DNA of 64,000 nt, from contig NZ_CP012545.1 in the NCBI RefSeq assembly GCF_004803835.1, forward strand, positions 434,001-498,000, read 5' to 3'. Position 1 is the first letter of the stretch; each line of letters opens with the position of its first letter. Shown piece by piece: positions 16,271-23,490 of this stretch. The notes beneath the pieces are model-generated. The model was not told where the DNA came from, did not search any database, and saw nothing but the letters and a program-made list of their open reading frames with translations. The stretch comes from Campylobacter sp. RM6914 (GTDB lineage Bacteria; Campylobacterota; Campylobacteria; Campylobacterales; Campylobacteraceae). The translations under genes and the position numbers were made by a program.

Positions 16271-16362
16271 AGCGTTTTAAGGCGTTTTGGCATTAAGGAC
16301 GATAAAAGATATTAATAAAATGTTTTCGTCGTTTTTGAAGCCGTTTTGAAGCGTTTTGAAGG
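16270..16362 (+). repeat. Phased CGTTTTGAAG iterons, internal copy
   Basis: The 128-base gap after the portal gene holds CGTTTTAAGG and CGTTTTGGCA in tandem (from 16273), then three TTTGAAG copies at 16334, 16345 and 16355. Spacing is 10-11 bases, about one helical turn, so a protein would meet them on one face. The same TTTTGAAG(C) motif is clustered at 29344-29380 near the phage left end. Possible roles are transposase or packaging sites. No gene is seen in this gap. Confidence 0.6.
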
Positions 16363-16398
16363 TGGTTTTAAAATATAAGTAAAGGAACAAAAAGCAAG

Positions 16399-16725
16399 AT
16401 GGATGAAATTTTAACCGAAATTCGCAGATATAATAAACTCAAAATGATAGAGGATGATGAGATTATCCCATACGTTGAGATGGCCGATATGCAGATAGCG
16501 AATTTTAGCGTGGATCCTAAAAACCTGCTAAAAGCGAGGGCTTTTTACACCATCGCGCTTTTAGGGCAAAAGCTTTGGCTAAAAATTCAGCAGCGAGCAA
16601 ACGAATACGACGAAAGCCTAGACACCTTTAAAGACGTTAAGCAATGGGAGGAGTATTGGATGGATAAATTTTATAAGCTTACTACAAAGAAAAATACCGG
16701 CGGATATTTTTACGCCGCAGTTTAA
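16399..16725 (+). CDS. Probable head-completion protein
   Basis: 108 residues, mainly helical (DEIIPYVEMADMQIANF; KARAFYTIALLGQKLWLKI; DVKQWEEYWMDKFYKL). It lies between portal and terminase with a ribosome site AAAGGAAC upstream. Size and helical content recall head-tail connector proteins such as P2 L or Mu gp36. No clear family match was recognised, so the role is inferred from position. Confidence 0.55.
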   Translation: MDEILTEIRRYNKLKMIEDDEIIPYVEMADMQIANFSVDPKNLLKARAFYTIALLGQKLWLKIQQRANEYDESLDTFKDVKQWEEYWMDKFYKLTTKKNTGGYFYAAV

Positions 16726-16734
16726 GGAGAGAGT

Positions 16735-17046
16735 ATGCAAGTAGAAAATATCACGACCGAAAAAGAGTTAATAGCTCTTTGCGAGAGTCTAGTTTTAAAG
16801 CACGACGATGATTTTAAGCTGTTTATATCCGAGCGAAACGCGCTTAATCACGTAGAGTATAGAGCCGTTTTAACGGCTATCGTACCTATAGTAAGTGGTG
16901 AGGCGGTATTAAAAGAGCTTATGAGCTTAACCCCGCTTTTAAATTTTAAATCCTCAAGTGTGGACGCCACCGACGAGAGAGGCGTAGATATATTAAATTT
17001 TGATTTTACGCTTTGCTATTTTAACTCCGTTTGCATGGATGAGTGA
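16735..17046 (+). CDS. Small packaging-operon protein of unknown function
   Basis: 103 residues, starting with a good ribosome site (AAGGAGAG) 9 bases after the previous gene and ending in a TGATG overlap with terminase. It has a mixed fold (IVPIVSGEAVLKELMSL; VDILNFDFTLCYFNS). No family was recognised. It may be a second connector or a terminase partner. Confidence 0.55.
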   Translation: MQVENITTEKELIALCESLVLKHDDDFKLFISERNALNHVEYRAVLTAIVPIVSGEAVLKELMSLTPLLNFKSSSVDATDERGVDILNFDFTLCYFNSVCMDE

Positions 17047-18602
17047 TGGCATATTCAAAACAGACCAAAGAGCTTATTTTAAATTTACTTAGCAGCGGCT
17101 ACTGCGCCGTAGAAATTTCAAAAGAATACGGCATAAACGGCGCTACTCTCTCACGCTGGAAAAAAGAGCTAAAAAAGGAGGACGCCCCTACGATCCAAAA
17201 TTTAAAGGCTCAAATCTCGCAACTTTCAAAAGGTAAAAGCAGCGACTCCAAAGCCAAGCAAATCGCTATGCTTAGCGCATCTCTTTCAAGACTTGAAGGG
17301 ATAAAAGCAAAAGAGCGAAAGGTAAAAAATAAGAAAAAGCCGTTAATCCTAATGAATGCGGACTATGAGAGCCTAAAACAAAAGGCGTTAAGCGAAGGCG
17401 GGCTTTACGGGTATCAAAAGGATTTTATAAACGATACCTCGCAGTTTCGTATCGTGCTAAAATCTCGTCAAATAGGTTTTTCATACGCTTCAAGCCTTGA
17501 TGCGCTGCTTGGAGCTGTCGCGGGTCGTAATCAGCTGTTTTTGAGCGCGAGCGAAGAGCAGGCTAGAATTTTAATGAACTATCTTGACGGCTGGGCGGCG
17601 AAATTTAACATAGCTTTCGCTAAAAATAGCGAGTATGAAAAAAGCCTTGATAACGGTGCGGTTATCCGCGCAATGCCTCATAACTTTAGAACCGTGCAGG
17701 GCTTTACCGGCGATATTTGGATGGATGAGTTCGCATGGTATCCAAACCAAAAGCGTATCTGGCACGCATTCGTCCCAAGTATCGGAGCGGTAGCGGGTCG
17801 CCTCACTATTCTATCTACGCCGTTTGAAGAGAATTCGCTATTTCACGAGCTATTTGACAACGAAACGAAATACTATATGTTTTCAAGGCATAGAGTAGAT
17901 ATTTATAGAGCTATCGAGGACGGGCTAAATTTCGATCTTGAAACTATGCGCGATCTTTTTGACGCCGATACGTGGGCGAGTGCGTATGAGTGCCAATTTA
18001 TAGACGACGAAAACGCGCTTTTAAGCGTGGAACTTATAAAAAGTTGTATAAAAGACTATGCGCCGGCACTTCCAGCTAAAAGCGTCCCGCAATATGCGGG
18101 ATTTGACGTAGGGCGCACAAAGGATAGAAGCGCTCACATAGCGGTTTTTGATGAAAACGGAGTTAAAAAGCTAAGCGTGCTTGACGTCATCGCTAAAGCA
18201 AGCTTTGAGGCGCAAGAAAATCTACTCATAGACTTTTTGCGCCTAAACCCTTTGGCTATGCAAAAGATAGATAAAACGGGTATAGGTATGAGCGTAGCCG
18301 AAAAGGTAAAAAGGCGCTTCCCTTCAAGAGTGCAAGGGGTCTATTTTACGCAAAGCAGTAAAGAAGCTATGGCTTTAAATTTAAAAAAGCACTTTGAGGA
18401 TAAAAGTATAATCATCCCAAACGACCCCGCATTAATCGCCGATCTTCACGCCGTAAAGCGAAAAGCCGGCGCAAAAAGCTTCACATACGATAGCGACCGA
18501 AACGAACACGGCCACGCGGATAGGTTTTGGGCGCTCGCGCTTGCATTAAGCTATTTTGAAAAAGTTAGGGATAAAAGGGGCAAGGCGTATATAATAGGGT
18601 AG
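17046..18602 (+). CDS. Terminase large subunit, P2 gpP type
   Basis: 518 residues from ATG 17046 (a GTG three bases upstream is in frame but the ATG overlaps the previous stop). Residues 1-45 are a helix-turn-helix (SSGYCAVEISKEYGINGATL), as in P2 P. The ATPase has a Walker A-like KSRQIGFSYASS (about 138-149) and Walker B DIWMDEFAWYP (about 223). The nuclease domain begins with YAGFDVGRTKDRSA (about 349) and ends near GHADRFWALALALS. It cuts and translocates phage DNA. A strong terminator follows. Confidence 0.95.
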   Translation: MAYSKQTKELILNLLSSGYCAVEISKEYGINGATLSRWKKELKKEDAPTIQNLKAQISQLSKGKSSDSKAKQIAMLSASLSRLEGIKAKERKVKNKKKPLILMNADYESLKQKALSEGGLYGYQKDFINDTSQFRIVLKSRQIGFSYASSLDALLGAVAGRNQLFLSASEEQARILMNYLDGWAAKFNIAFAKNSEYEKSLDNGAVIRAMPHNFRTVQGFTGDIWMDEFAWYPNQKRIWHAFVPSIGAVAGRLTILSTPFEENSLFHELFDNETKYYMFSRHRVDIYRAIEDGLNFDLETMRDLFDADTWASAYECQFIDDENALLSVELIKSCIKDYAPALPAKSVPQYAGFDVGRTKDRSAHIAVFDENGVKKLSVLDVIAKASFEAQENLLIDFLRLNPLAMQKIDKTGIGMSVAEKVKRRFPSRVQGVYFTQSSKEAMALNLKKHFEDKSIIIPNDPALIADLHAVKRKAGAKSFTYDSDRNEHGHADRFWALALALSYFEKVRDKRGKAYIIG

Positions 18603-18638
18603 GTGGATTTATATTGAGTGCGATTCCAAAACCATGAT

Positions 18639-19046
18639 TTATTGGGCTTTATTCCAAAGCCCTAATTTTTTATTTTTTGCATAATTTTCATCTCTTATAT
18701 AGTCTTTTGAATACTTTCTAAAAGCGATGGCGTGACCATTTTTTACCATAAATTTAGAAATATCCTTGTTTCTTAAAAATACTTTTGAAACAGACCTTTT
18801 ATACTTGTCGTAGTATAAATGTTCTATTTCTACTTTTTTACGGTTAATTTTTTTAGTAAGAATTTGTTTTGATTTGCCAAAATACGGTTCTTTTTTCTCC
18901 GGTGCATTTATTCCAAAAAGGCGTATTGTTTGCTCTTTATTTTTATAAAGCACCTTTATGGTATCGCCGTCAATTATTTTTAGAACCTTTGCTTCATATC
19001 CAAGACAAAGGCTTACAAGCGTAAAAAATAAGAAACTAAATTTCAC
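18639..19046 (-). CDS. Secreted thermonuclease-like protein (SNase family)
   Basis: 135 residues. A signal peptide (FSFLFFTLVSLCLGYEA) precedes an SNase domain: VLKIIDGDTIKVLY, then RLFGINAPEKKEPYFG with the catalytic Arg and Glu, then YYDKYKRSVSKVFL with the second Arg, and a C-terminal GLWNKAQ. The calcium-ligand Asp of the Staphylococcus enzyme (VDTPE) is Asn here (INAPE), which may alter activity. Export suggests a periplasmic or extracellular DNase. It overlaps the PH-domain gene by 11 bases. It looks like a moron: it is AT-rich and sits between packaging and head genes. Confidence 0.88.
   Translation of the reverse strand: MKFSFLFFTLVSLCLGYEAKVLKIIDGDTIKVLYKNKEQTIRLFGINAPEKKEPYFGKSKQILTKKINRKKVEIEHLYYDKYKRSVSKVFLRNKDISKFMVKNGHAIAFRKYSKDYIRDENYAKNKKLGLWNKAQ
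18644..18676 (+). terminator. Terminator of the packaging operon
   Basis: The arms GGGCTTT and AAAGCCC enclose ATTCC and run into a T-rich stretch on the plus strand. The hairpin overlaps the last codons and stop of the convergent nuclease gene. There is no T tract on the minus side, so it should end plus-strand transcription only. Confidence 0.8.
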
Positions 19047-19587
19047 TTATTATTTTTTTCTTTTGTATATCAAACTCTTCTTGGGTTAAAAATCCACCCT
19101 CTAAAAGTTTGCTAAGTTTTTCCAATCTTTCTATTTGACTATCAATACCTCCGCTTGATTGCTTAGGTTCAGTCGTTTCTTTCGGAGCTTCTTTTTTTGA
19201 CCCATTGTTTGCAATATACGCCCTTAAAAATTCAGCCATCTCTCTAGCCATACTTTTTTCCATATGGGTTATTTTAGCTCTATTGCCGGATGTATAAATA
19301 GTAATCTCACCCATAAGAATGCCCGTTTCATATTCAATAGAGCTTATTTTTGAGTAGTCAAAATTTTCTACCCTTAGTTTAATAAAACCCTTATCAATAA
19401 AAATAAGTCTTGAGTTAGTAGCGACTAAAATTCCAATACCATTGTTATAAGCACCATTCGTAATTTTTTCTATTTTTTCATCTTCCCAAAGCATGTGCGG
19501 CAACTCTTTGATTTCTTTTTTGGTCATAAAAGTATTTGCATTTGAAAAACATGATATTTGACTTTGTATCTCTTCTAGGCTTGGCAT
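19036..19587 (-). CDS. PH-domain protein with C-terminal SHOCT motif
   Basis: 183 residues. Residues about 35-130 form a bacterial (YokE-like) PH domain (GILVATNSRLIFIDKGFIKL; GEITIYTSGNRAKITHMEKS). Residues about 153-183 are a SHOCT motif (IERLEKLSKLLEGGFLTQEE), joined by a Ser/Pro/Glu-rich linker. The combination is frequent in small bacterial and phage proteins with no firm function. It is the first gene of a two-gene transcript with the nuclease, driven by a TATAAT box at 19617-19622. Confidence 0.82.
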   Translation of the reverse strand: MPSLEEIQSQISCFSNANTFMTKKEIKELPHMLWEDEKIEKITNGAYNNGIGILVATNSRLIFIDKGFIKLRVENFDYSKISSIEYETGILMGEITIYTSGNRAKITHMEKSMAREMAEFLRAYIANNGSKKEAPKETTEPKQSSGGIDSQIERLEKLSKLLEGGFLTQEEFDIQKKKIISEI

Positions 19588-19616
19588 AGTTTAACTCCAA
19601 AATATTTTTTTGATGC

Positions 19617-19622
19617 ATTATA
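19617..19622 (-). promoter_or_regulatory. -10 box of the PH/nuclease moron, with an inverted repeat over it
   Basis: TATAAT on the minus strand, 30 bases before the PH-protein ATG and preceded by TTTTTAGA. The inverted repeat TATCTAA...TTAGATA (about 19621-19644) overlaps its upstream edge, which would suit an operator or the end of the upstream transcript. It implies expression independent of the phage operons. Confidence 0.6.
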
Positions 19623-19674
19623 TCTAAAAATTTACTATTAGATACTGATTAAAAAAACAAAAGAATAAAGGCTT

Positions 19675-20109
19675 TTATGCCAGCTCCATCCTGCTTAATC
19701 CATAACTAAAAAGAGCATTTACCGCTATTTTTAGACTCTCGTTTGCTCCGGCACGTGATAGCTCTTTTAGACTCTCGCCGATACTTTTGCGCTCATTATC
19801 TACGCTTTTTGGCACTACTTTTAAAAGCCTTAAGCCCTTCATCGTAAGCCTTGCGTCATAATATACTCCAAAGCCCGATTTCTTGGCCGTTATTATCTCA
19901 TTTTCCATTAGCCATGTTACGGTAGCTTCTAAAAATTCAAGCTCTTTCATGTCGCCCATAGTGCCGTCAGGCGTATCTAAAAACTCTGGTCTTGTATCTT
20001 TTATGCCAAAGTCCTCAGGCACCAACTCACACTTTATAGGAAACTCCGCATAAAGTTTTGCTAAAATTTTACCTATTAAAATATCAAATTTGTCTATATT
20101 ATTTCTCAT
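19675..20109 (-). CDS. Hypothetical phage protein
   Basis: 144 residues from ATG 20109 (MRNNIDKFDILIG), chosen over the upstream in-frame ATG because GGAG lies 9 bases before it. It is helical (LEFLEATVTWLMENEIITAK; RKSIGESLKELSRAGANESL), with a possible winged-helix-like centre (YYDARLTMKGLRLLKVV). It follows the micro-repeat and precedes the moron pair. No family was recognised. Confidence 0.6.
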   Translation of the reverse strand: MRNNIDKFDILIGKILAKLYAEFPIKCELVPEDFGIKDTRPEFLDTPDGTMGDMKELEFLEATVTWLMENEIITAKKSGFGVYYDARLTMKGLRLLKVVPKSVDNERKSIGESLKELSRAGANESLKIAVNALFSYGLSRMELA

Positions 20110-20173
20110 TACGCTACGCTCCATTTAGAAATCTTTTTTGCTACGCAAAAAAACGTTTTACTGATTTTCTCAT
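20108..20173 (-). repeat. Second copy of the micro-ORF repeat, frame broken
   Basis: About 62 bases nearly identical to 9309-9372. Here the T run is seven instead of six, and an A run is one longer. The peptide therefore starts MRKSVKRFF as in the first copy, but stops at once (TAG at 20141-20143). Removing one T restores RSKK as in the other copy. Both copies end on GGAGCGTAGCGTAATG, providing ribosome site and start for the following gene. A GC-(TAC)-GC hairpin between T and A runs is embedded. Confidence 0.65.
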
Positions 20174-20176
20174 TTT

Positions 20177-20614
20177 TTACCCTTTTAGAGTTATTTTTAT
20201 CTCTTTTGCGATCTCTTCGCCTACGTTTGCCGCTAGCTCGCTACTTGCACGCTTTAAACCGCCGTCTTTATATATATTCCACGCATTTATCAGGTATGGA
20301 TTTGCCTTTATGCCGGGATGATTTACCTTTTTGCCAAATATTATGCCGGCTTTTTTATTGGCTAAAGCCTTTTTGTTTTTAGGTTTTATGGCATAAGGCT
20401 TTGTGCCGTTATGGACAAATTTGGCATATTTTACCTGTGCCGTATTACCTACTTTAACCTCGCTGGAAGTCGCACTAAAAACCTTGATATTTCGTTTTAA
20501 GGTGCCGCGCGTCTTTAAATTTGAGATCGGCGCGGTCTTTTCTTTGGCTACTTGCACTACTCCTGATCCTACTCTATAAAGGAAGTTTTTTAAAAATTTA
20601 TCCAAATCTTTCAT
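20177..20614 (-). CDS. Tail completion / neck protein (HK97 gp10-like)
   Basis: 145 residues, basic, with VGNTAQVKYAKFVHNGTKPY and KKVNHPGIKANPYLINAW. This is the (Y/A)xxxxxG(T/S)xP ... HPGxxANPYL pattern of HK97 gp10-like and Mu gpG-like tail-completion proteins. It lies after the MuF module with a one-base gap to the small partner gene. It probably joins head and tail. Confidence 0.75.
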   Translation of the reverse strand: MKDLDKFLKNFLYRVGSGVVQVAKEKTAPISNLKTRGTLKRNIKVFSATSSEVKVGNTAQVKYAKFVHNGTKPYAIKPKNKKALANKKAGIIFGKKVNHPGIKANPYLINAWNIYKDGGLKRASSELAANVGEEIAKEIKITLKG

Positions 20615-20615
20615 C

Positions 20616-20942
20616 TTACGCCTTAAAGTTATCTTTTATATAGTTTAATGCGTCTATGAAAGTGCCTTGAAAATTAGCCCGCTCTTTGCCGTCTGCGGTA
20701 TGGACAAACTCACAAATTTCGCTAAATTCTTTGTGCTTTTTGACCTCATTCATATCTTTGTCTTTTGGTGTAAAAACATCAAAAACATAGGCTATTTTCT
20801 TATCTGCCGTCGCTTTTAAAACAGCAAAAAATTTGTAGCCCAATTGCTTCATGTCATTATAGTCATCAAGCCCATTTAATCTTATCTCCCAATCAAACGC
20901 TACATTTTTATGAAAGCCGATATTAATGTTAAATTTTCTCAT
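20616..20942 (-). CDS. Small protein following MuF, immunity candidate
   Basis: 108 residues from ATG 20942, which overlaps the MuF stop as ATGA; an in-frame ATG four codons upstream lies inside MuF. The sequence has alternating strands and helices (NVAFDWEIRLNGLDDY; KFFAVLKATADKKIAYVFDV) and is rich in aromatic and acidic residues. Immediately downstream position is where immunity genes lie in MuF polymorphic toxin systems. No family was recognised; immunity is inferred from place and coupling only. Confidence 0.6.
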   Translation of the reverse strand: MRKFNINIGFHKNVAFDWEIRLNGLDDYNDMKQLGYKFFAVLKATADKKIAYVFDVFTPKDKDMNEVKKHKEFSEICEFVHTADGKERANFQGTFIDALNYIKDNFKA

Positions 20943-22141
20943 ATTTGCCACCATGATTTAATTATCTCTTGTTTTAATGTTACGCTGTTATCTTTAAAAT
21001 ATTCTTTTAAATCGCGACTCGGTCTAAAGGCCGTTACTATCTCATCTCCGTCAAAAATCATAAAAATTCCGTTATCGCTCATTGCGTTTGTGTAGTTTTG
21101 TTTTAGATTATTGGGGGCGATTTTGTTTATTGAGTTTAATGCCTTAACTATGTCGCTTTTTGTAATATCTTTATGTTTATTAAAAATATGTGTATTGCCT
21201 ATTTTTAATACTCTCTCCACGCCCGTTTTATCGATATGTTTTACGATCTCATCATCGTAAAGAGGCTGTGTATTTCGCATCTTTACGCCGCCTATCTCTT
21301 CTTCATCGACCCATACCGGGATCGCTTCGGTGCGGCACCTAAAATGATACGGCGGTAAGCCAAAGTCGCTATCCATCTTATCGCTTTTTCCTAGATACGC
21401 CTTACTTTGCCACACGGCGGCGGCTTTTTTATCCGCTAGGCTTTTAGCGTTTAAAATTTTACCCGCTTGTTTTTCAAGGTGCTTTGCCGGTATTATGCGC
21501 CCGTGCATAGACCGGCATATATCAGTCGTCCTCGCGTCCATCATAGCTAAAATTTTATAATACTCCACCCCGTATTTAGCCCCCTGCGTTACGACGGCGA
21601 CGTTTTGCGCCTGAAGCGTGATATGATCGCTTACGCCTTTAAAATAGCCCTCATTGGCGCTTATTATCGCGCCAAACTCTTTTTTTAGCTCTGCGCCGAT
21701 GTTATCAAGCTCTATCTCACCTTTAAAAACCTGCTCGATCTTATCTTTTAATCTATTTTGTAAATTTTCATTATACTCTTTGCCCATCCAGTAAAAGCCT
21801 TTTCTCATGGCTTCCACCGCGTCCGCATCTACTTCGTCAAAGATAAATTTAAGCTCCTTACCCATGCTTTTTGCCACTTTTTGCAGCGCCTTTTTAGCCA
21901 GTATGACGTATAAACTCTCAAGCTCGCTTGGTACTACCTCTATATTTGCGGCTTTTGCCTTGTTTAAAAGCATCTTTTCAAGCGTCTGCTTGTCCGTTTT
22001 TTCGGTTGAAACGGCTAAAATTTCAGCTATTATATCCTCAAGCCGCTCTATTTGCGCAGCGGTATAGTTTTGTAGTAAAATTTGCTCGTTCCCGCTTGAT
22101 TTTAGCAGCTTATATCTAGTTACGGCTTTTAAAAATCTCAT
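20939..22141 (-). CDS. MuF-type minor head protein with toxin-like C-terminal domain
   Basis: 400 residues. Residues about 150-285 are the MuF/SPP1 gp7 domain (AMMDARTTDICRSMHGRIIP; GLPPYHFRCRTEAIPVWVDE). Residues about 290-400 form a separate domain with NTHIFNKHKDITKSDIVKAL and DEIVTAFRPSRDLKEYF. It resembles the barnase/EndoU/ColE5/RelE-like nuclease endings known on MuF proteins of temperate phages. Such heads can deliver the domain with the DNA. The nuclease nature is an inference; the histidines and the FRPSRDL segment are candidate active-site positions. It overlaps its neighbours by 4 bases on both sides. Confidence 0.82.
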   Translation of the reverse strand: MRFLKAVTRYKLLKSSGNEQILLQNYTAAQIERLEDIIAEILAVSTEKTDKQTLEKMLLNKAKAANIEVVPSELESLYVILAKKALQKVAKSMGKELKFIFDEVDADAVEAMRKGFYWMGKEYNENLQNRLKDKIEQVFKGEIELDNIGAELKKEFGAIISANEGYFKGVSDHITLQAQNVAVVTQGAKYGVEYYKILAMMDARTTDICRSMHGRIIPAKHLEKQAGKILNAKSLADKKAAAVWQSKAYLGKSDKMDSDFGLPPYHFRCRTEAIPVWVDEEEIGGVKMRNTQPLYDDEIVKHIDKTGVERVLKIGNTHIFNKHKDITKSDIVKALNSINKIAPNNLKQNYTNAMSDNGIFMIFDGDEIVTAFRPSRDLKEYFKDNSVTLKQEIIKSWWQI

Positions 22142-22323
22142 TTTTTACCCTCTATTTGCTCGATATACTCGGCATATTCGATTAGCTCCTGATCTTTTAG
22201 CGGTTTTTCTTCGGTCATCCAGCTATATCCGCATGTACCGCATTTTCTCATTCTGATATTTTTTAGCCCCTTTAAGGTCTTGATGACAAATGTCTTTTCG
22301 TTAGCGCATTTGGGACACAGCAT
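22138..22323 (-). CDS. Zinc-ribbon protein, possible phage regulator
   Basis: 61 residues with two CxxC pairs, CPKC at 3-6 and CGTC at 28-31, separated by 21 residues. The second is followed by GYSWMTEE, as in NrdR-like ribbons. Small CxxC proteins in phages include Com of Mu (translation activator of mom) and Ogr/Delta of P2-like phages (late transcription activators). Placed between GemA and the head genes, it is a candidate for the missing late regulator; this is inference. Confidence 0.65.
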   Translation of the reverse strand: MLCPKCANEKTFVIKTLKGLKNIRMRKCGTCGYSWMTEEKPLKDQELIEYAEYIEQIEGKK

Positions 22324-22324
22324 G

Positions 22325-22723
22325 TCAGGCGTTCTCCATCTTTTTAAGCACTATTAGCACCTTTGAAGCCTCTTTTTTCTTAAGATGCTCCACTTTTAGA
22401 TATAAATTTTTAGTTACTTTTTTTATAAAAAATATCAAAGCTCGCTCGCTTGTATCTTTTGCCACCTTTTGCCAAATACTCTCTATGGCGTATATCTGAG
22501 ATCTTGTGGCAAACAAGCTATCTTTTGGCTTTGGGTGCTCTTTGCCGTCCATAACGGCTATTAAATTTATAAGCTCTTTAATACCTAGCTTAGCGCAGCT
22601 TTCTGCGCCCCATGCGCTTAAAAAATCACCCCAAGCCTCGTTAGCTTTAGCGTGTTTATAAAACGGATGAGTGTGGATGATCGCTAGTAGCTGCTTTCTA
22701 TAAATCTCTTGAGCCTTGGTCAT
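22325..22723 (-). CDS. gemA: GemA-like regulatory protein
   Basis: 132 residues of the GemA family (DUF1018). The N-terminus is KAQEIYRKQLLAIIHTHPFY; the centre has the KLGIKELINLIAVMDGKEHP element. The end carries QIYAIESIWQKVAKDTSERA and EASKVLIVLKKM, matching the AxxxFxKRxTG...A.KVIEAL pattern of the family. In Mu, gemA is a middle-early gene that affects host gene expression and DNA topology. It overlaps the preceding gene boundary by none (one base apart). Confidence 0.82.
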   Translation of the reverse strand: MTKAQEIYRKQLLAIIHTHPFYKHAKANEAWGDFLSAWGAESCAKLGIKELINLIAVMDGKEHPKPKDSLFATRSQIYAIESIWQKVAKDTSERALIFFIKKVTKNLYLKVEHLKKKEASKVLIVLKKMENA

Positions 22724-22939
22724 TTATAGCCCCTTAAACCACAAATATTTAGTTAAAAAACTACGACTTAAGCCGCTACATCTAGCCATTTTTGAGATAT
22801 TTAGCTTTCCATTTTTAAATCGGTAGAAGCTTAAGTCGTAATTTATTATGTTATTAAGCCTTGCTTGATACAAAGCTTTTTTATTAGCTGCCAGATTGTC
22901 TATGTGAATTTTTTGCTTAGTCATTAATTTTTTTACCAT
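22724..22939 (-). CDS. Small protein with helix-turn-helix-like C-terminus
   Basis: 71 residues, strongly basic. The C-terminal KLNISKMARCSGLSRSFLTK has the spacing of a helix-turn-helix recognition region. An early-operon regulator is possible. It touches gemA (no gap). No family was recognised. Confidence 0.55.
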   Translation of the reverse strand: MVKKLMTKQKIHIDNLAANKKALYQARLNNIINYDLSFYRFKNGKLNISKMARCSGLSRSFLTKYLWFKGL

Positions 22940-22952
22940 ATTAAATCCTTTT

Positions 22953-23321
22953 TTACCAGTGAAAATTCAAACTGCAAATTTCATCATCTGTATATATAGG
23001 CTCTTGTTTGCCATTTGCTTGTGCAAAGGGATTAATAGATAACTCACCACGAAATTCGTTAAATTTCTTTTTGCAATATTGTTTAAATTCATACTCATTG
23101 GATAGAACAAAACCATCTGTTTTGTATCCTAATACATGAGCGTGTTCTATAAAACAATCTTTTCTTATAATTTTATCTTGGTTGTAATCTAGCGTAAAAC
23201 TAGGCATAAAATAATGGATGCTCGTTCCGTCTAATTCTTCATCAAATTTATGTCTTTTAATACATATCAAAAACTCTCCATTGCTATCAGGTATTTTTAA
23301 ATATTCATATTTACTTGCCAT
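22953..23321 (-). CDS. Hypothetical early protein
   Basis: 122 residues (YEYLKIPDSNGEFLICIKRH; DCFIEHAHVLGYKTDGFVLS), with a ribosome site AAAGGAT just upstream. It is AT-rich and has mixed secondary structure. No domain was recognised. It sits in the early operon after a possible terminator, before the small HTH-like gene. Confidence 0.5.
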   Translation of the reverse strand: MASKYEYLKIPDSNGEFLICIKRHKFDEELDGTSIHYFMPSFTLDYNQDKIIRKDCFIEHAHVLGYKTDGFVLSNEYEFKQYCKKKFNEFRGELSINPFAQANGKQEPIYTDDEICSLNFHW

Positions 23322-23356
23322 TTTAAATCCTTTTTAAAGTATCTTTAAAAGATATT

Positions 23357-23377
23357 TTAAAAAGGGCTTAAAGCCCC
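23357..23377 (-). terminator. Hairpin with T tract inside the early operon
   Basis: On the minus strand GGGGCTT, one base, AAGCCC and then TTTTT. It overlaps the stop codon of the 40-residue ORF that follows gam. It may attenuate early transcription before the genes from 23321 downwards. Confidence 0.55.
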
Positions 23378-23490
23378 TTAACACGAATTCTTAGCTTCGC
23401 TCGCCTTACAAATCTAGGCAAAAGCCTGTTCTTGTCATCTTTTAAACTATTAAAATTACGCCATAGTCTTTGAAATACACTCTCTTTCAT
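23368..23490 (-). CDS. 40-residue basic peptide coupled to gam
   Basis: ATG 23490 overlaps the gam stop as ATGA. The peptide (MKESVFQRLWRNFNSL, then DDKNRLLPRFVRRAKLRI) has about twelve basic residues and could bind nucleic acid. Its stop lies in the terminator hairpin. The coupling and codon pattern support translation; no function is recognised. Confidence 0.5.
   Translation of the reverse strand: MKESVFQRLWRNFNSLKDDKNRLLPRFVRRAKLRIRVKGL

Noticed and set aside
22138-22323. True NrdR repressor
   Set aside because: Only the zinc ribbon is similar; the ATP-cone domain is absent and the gene sits in a phage operon.
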